Assembly: GCA_030688205.1 (NCBI GenBank)
Contig: JAUYIQ010000080.1
Span: forward strand, 1 to 14,257
Length of the DNA stretch: 14,257 nucleotides
Source: Candidatus Curtissbacteria bacterium
Lineage (GTDB): Bacteria; Patescibacteriota; Microgenomatia; Curtissbacterales; GWA2-41-24
Direction: 5' to 3'
In this document: positions 13,541-14,257 of the stretch, piece by piece
Numbering within the stretch: position 1 is the first letter of the stretch
How the letters are laid out: each line of letters starts with the position of its first letter
Position numbers and translations under genes: made by a program
Notes under the pieces: generated by a model
What the model saw: only the letters and a program-made list of their open reading frames with translations
The model's database searches: none
Told to the model about the DNA's origin: nothing

Positions 13541-13545
13541 GATTT

Positions 13546-14257
13546 ATGCCTAAATTACCTGTCCCAAAATTCATAGCGCCCCTTCTTCTTGCGGTTTTTG
13601 CATCCATAATTCTTTCGGCATGCTCCCTGCAAATTCCCGGTTTTGGCAAATCGAAAGACAAAACTATTAATCTGGAATACTGGGGATTGTGGGATAACCA
13701 AACTACAATGGAATCTATAATAGGCGAGTACAAAAAAACAAAACCGAACGTAAACATTTCATACAAGAAAAAAAGTGTCCAACAATACAGGGACAGTTTG
13801 TCCAGCCAAATCGACTCAGGCAAAGGGCCGGATATGTTTGTCTTTCATAATACATGGACGCCTATGCTCAAAAGCCAACTATCTCCTGCTCCATCAAACA
13901 TAGTTTCCGCAGCAGATATTAAAAAGAACTTCTATCCAACAGTCGCCCATGATTTAGTAGCAGGCGGAAAGCTTGTAGGACTACCTACCCAGGTCGACGG
14001 GCTAGAACTCTACTACAACGAGGACATTTTTAAAGCAGCCGGTATCACCAAACCTCCTTCAACCTGGTCAGAATTTGCCCAGGATGCGGTAAAACTTACT
14101 GTACGGGATACACAAGGCGGCATTAGAACTGCAGGTGCAGCCATAGGTACTGTCAGCAACATTGATCAGTTTTCCGACCTTCTGGCTTTAATGATTATGC
14201 AAAATGGTGGAGATCTTAATTCTCCGACAGACAACCAGTCAGCAGATGCCCTCAAGT
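13546..14257 (+). CDS. ABC transporter extracellular solute-binding lipoprotein, partial
   Basis: The first 237 codons of a gene that runs past the window end. It encodes a lipoprotein: a short basic start, a hydrophobic core (about 9-22) and the lipobox LSAC with the lipidated Cys at 26. The mature part fits family 1 sugar-binding proteins of ABC importers: INLEYWGLWDN (strand 1), MESIIGEYKKTKPNVNISY, SSQIDSGKGPDMFVFHN, VGLPTQVDGLELYYNEDIFKAAGI and KPPSTWSEFAQDA, all typical of the MalE/UgpB-like fold. It should capture a sugar or oligosaccharide outside the membrane and pass it to a permease, probably encoded downstream. The ATG at 13546 directly precedes the signal peptide. It diverges from VanW across a 37-base gap with a palindromic -10-like element. 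The ligand cannot be told. Confidence 0.92.
   Translation, partial: MPKLPVPKFIAPLLLAVFASIILSACSLQIPGFGKSKDKTINLEYWGLWDNQTTMESIIGEYKKTKPNVNISYKKKSVQQYRDSLSSQIDSGKGPDMFVFHNTWTPMLKSQLSPAPSNIVSAADIKKNFYPTVAHDLVAGGKLVGLPTQVDGLELYYNEDIFKAAGITKPPSTWSEFAQDAVKLTVRDTQGGIRTAGAAIGTVSNIDQFSDLLALMIMQNGGDLNSPTDNQSADALK

Noticed and set aside
13536..13823. A 95-residue open frame on the minus strand
   Set aside because: It is antisense to the signal peptide and first domain of the solute-binding lipoprotein, whose plus-strand frame is clearly coding.

Overview
The window looks like chromosomal DNA of a Candidate Phyla Radiation (Patescibacteria) bacterium, probably of the Microgenomates type. This is an inference from gene content: a DUF4012 surface protein, VanW and DUF192 envelope proteins, a bL25 with a long acidic tail, a short ValRS, very tight gene packing and few clear Shine-Dalgarno sites. 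No rRNA, tRNA, CRISPR array, IS element or phage gene was seen.

Layout. Positions 1-4399 (+) form a surface-polysaccharide operon: the 3' end of a Wzx-like flippase, an RNase HI, a small Wzz-like two-TM protein, and a large fusion of an epimerase-like domain, one TM helix and DUF4012. Positions 4396-6566 (-) hold an unrecognised pair: a 115-aa protein followed by a 606-aa coiled-coil protein. Their divergent neighbour is the bL25 gene (6641-7396, +). Positions 7397-13508 (-) look like one long operon, transcribed VanW, DUF192, tsaD, valS, then a small TM/TPR protein. From 13546 (+) a lipoprotein sugar-binding component of an ABC importer runs off the window end.

Working together. The two outer blocks concern the cell envelope: polysaccharide export and chain handling, VanW/DUF192 wall-associated proteins, and sugar uptake. 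The middle is translation housekeeping: bL25, t6A tRNA modification by TsaD, and ValRS. Convergent genes meet with overlapping or abutting stop codons, leaving no space for intrinsic terminators.

Most striking observation. Nine separate short tracts have a degenerate period of exactly 7 nt, most about five units (35 nt) long. They sit in gene junctions (529-549, 959-993, 1544-1578, 11069-11103, 11615-11684) and also inside essential genes: three in tsaD and one in valS. Unit sequences differ between tracts, but most keep ACT in the same phase. They recall the heptanucleotide STRRs of filamentous cyanobacteria and are the best candidate here for an undescribed genomic feature. valS also carries a different in-frame repeat-like insert, and its upstream region holds two nested inverted repeats.
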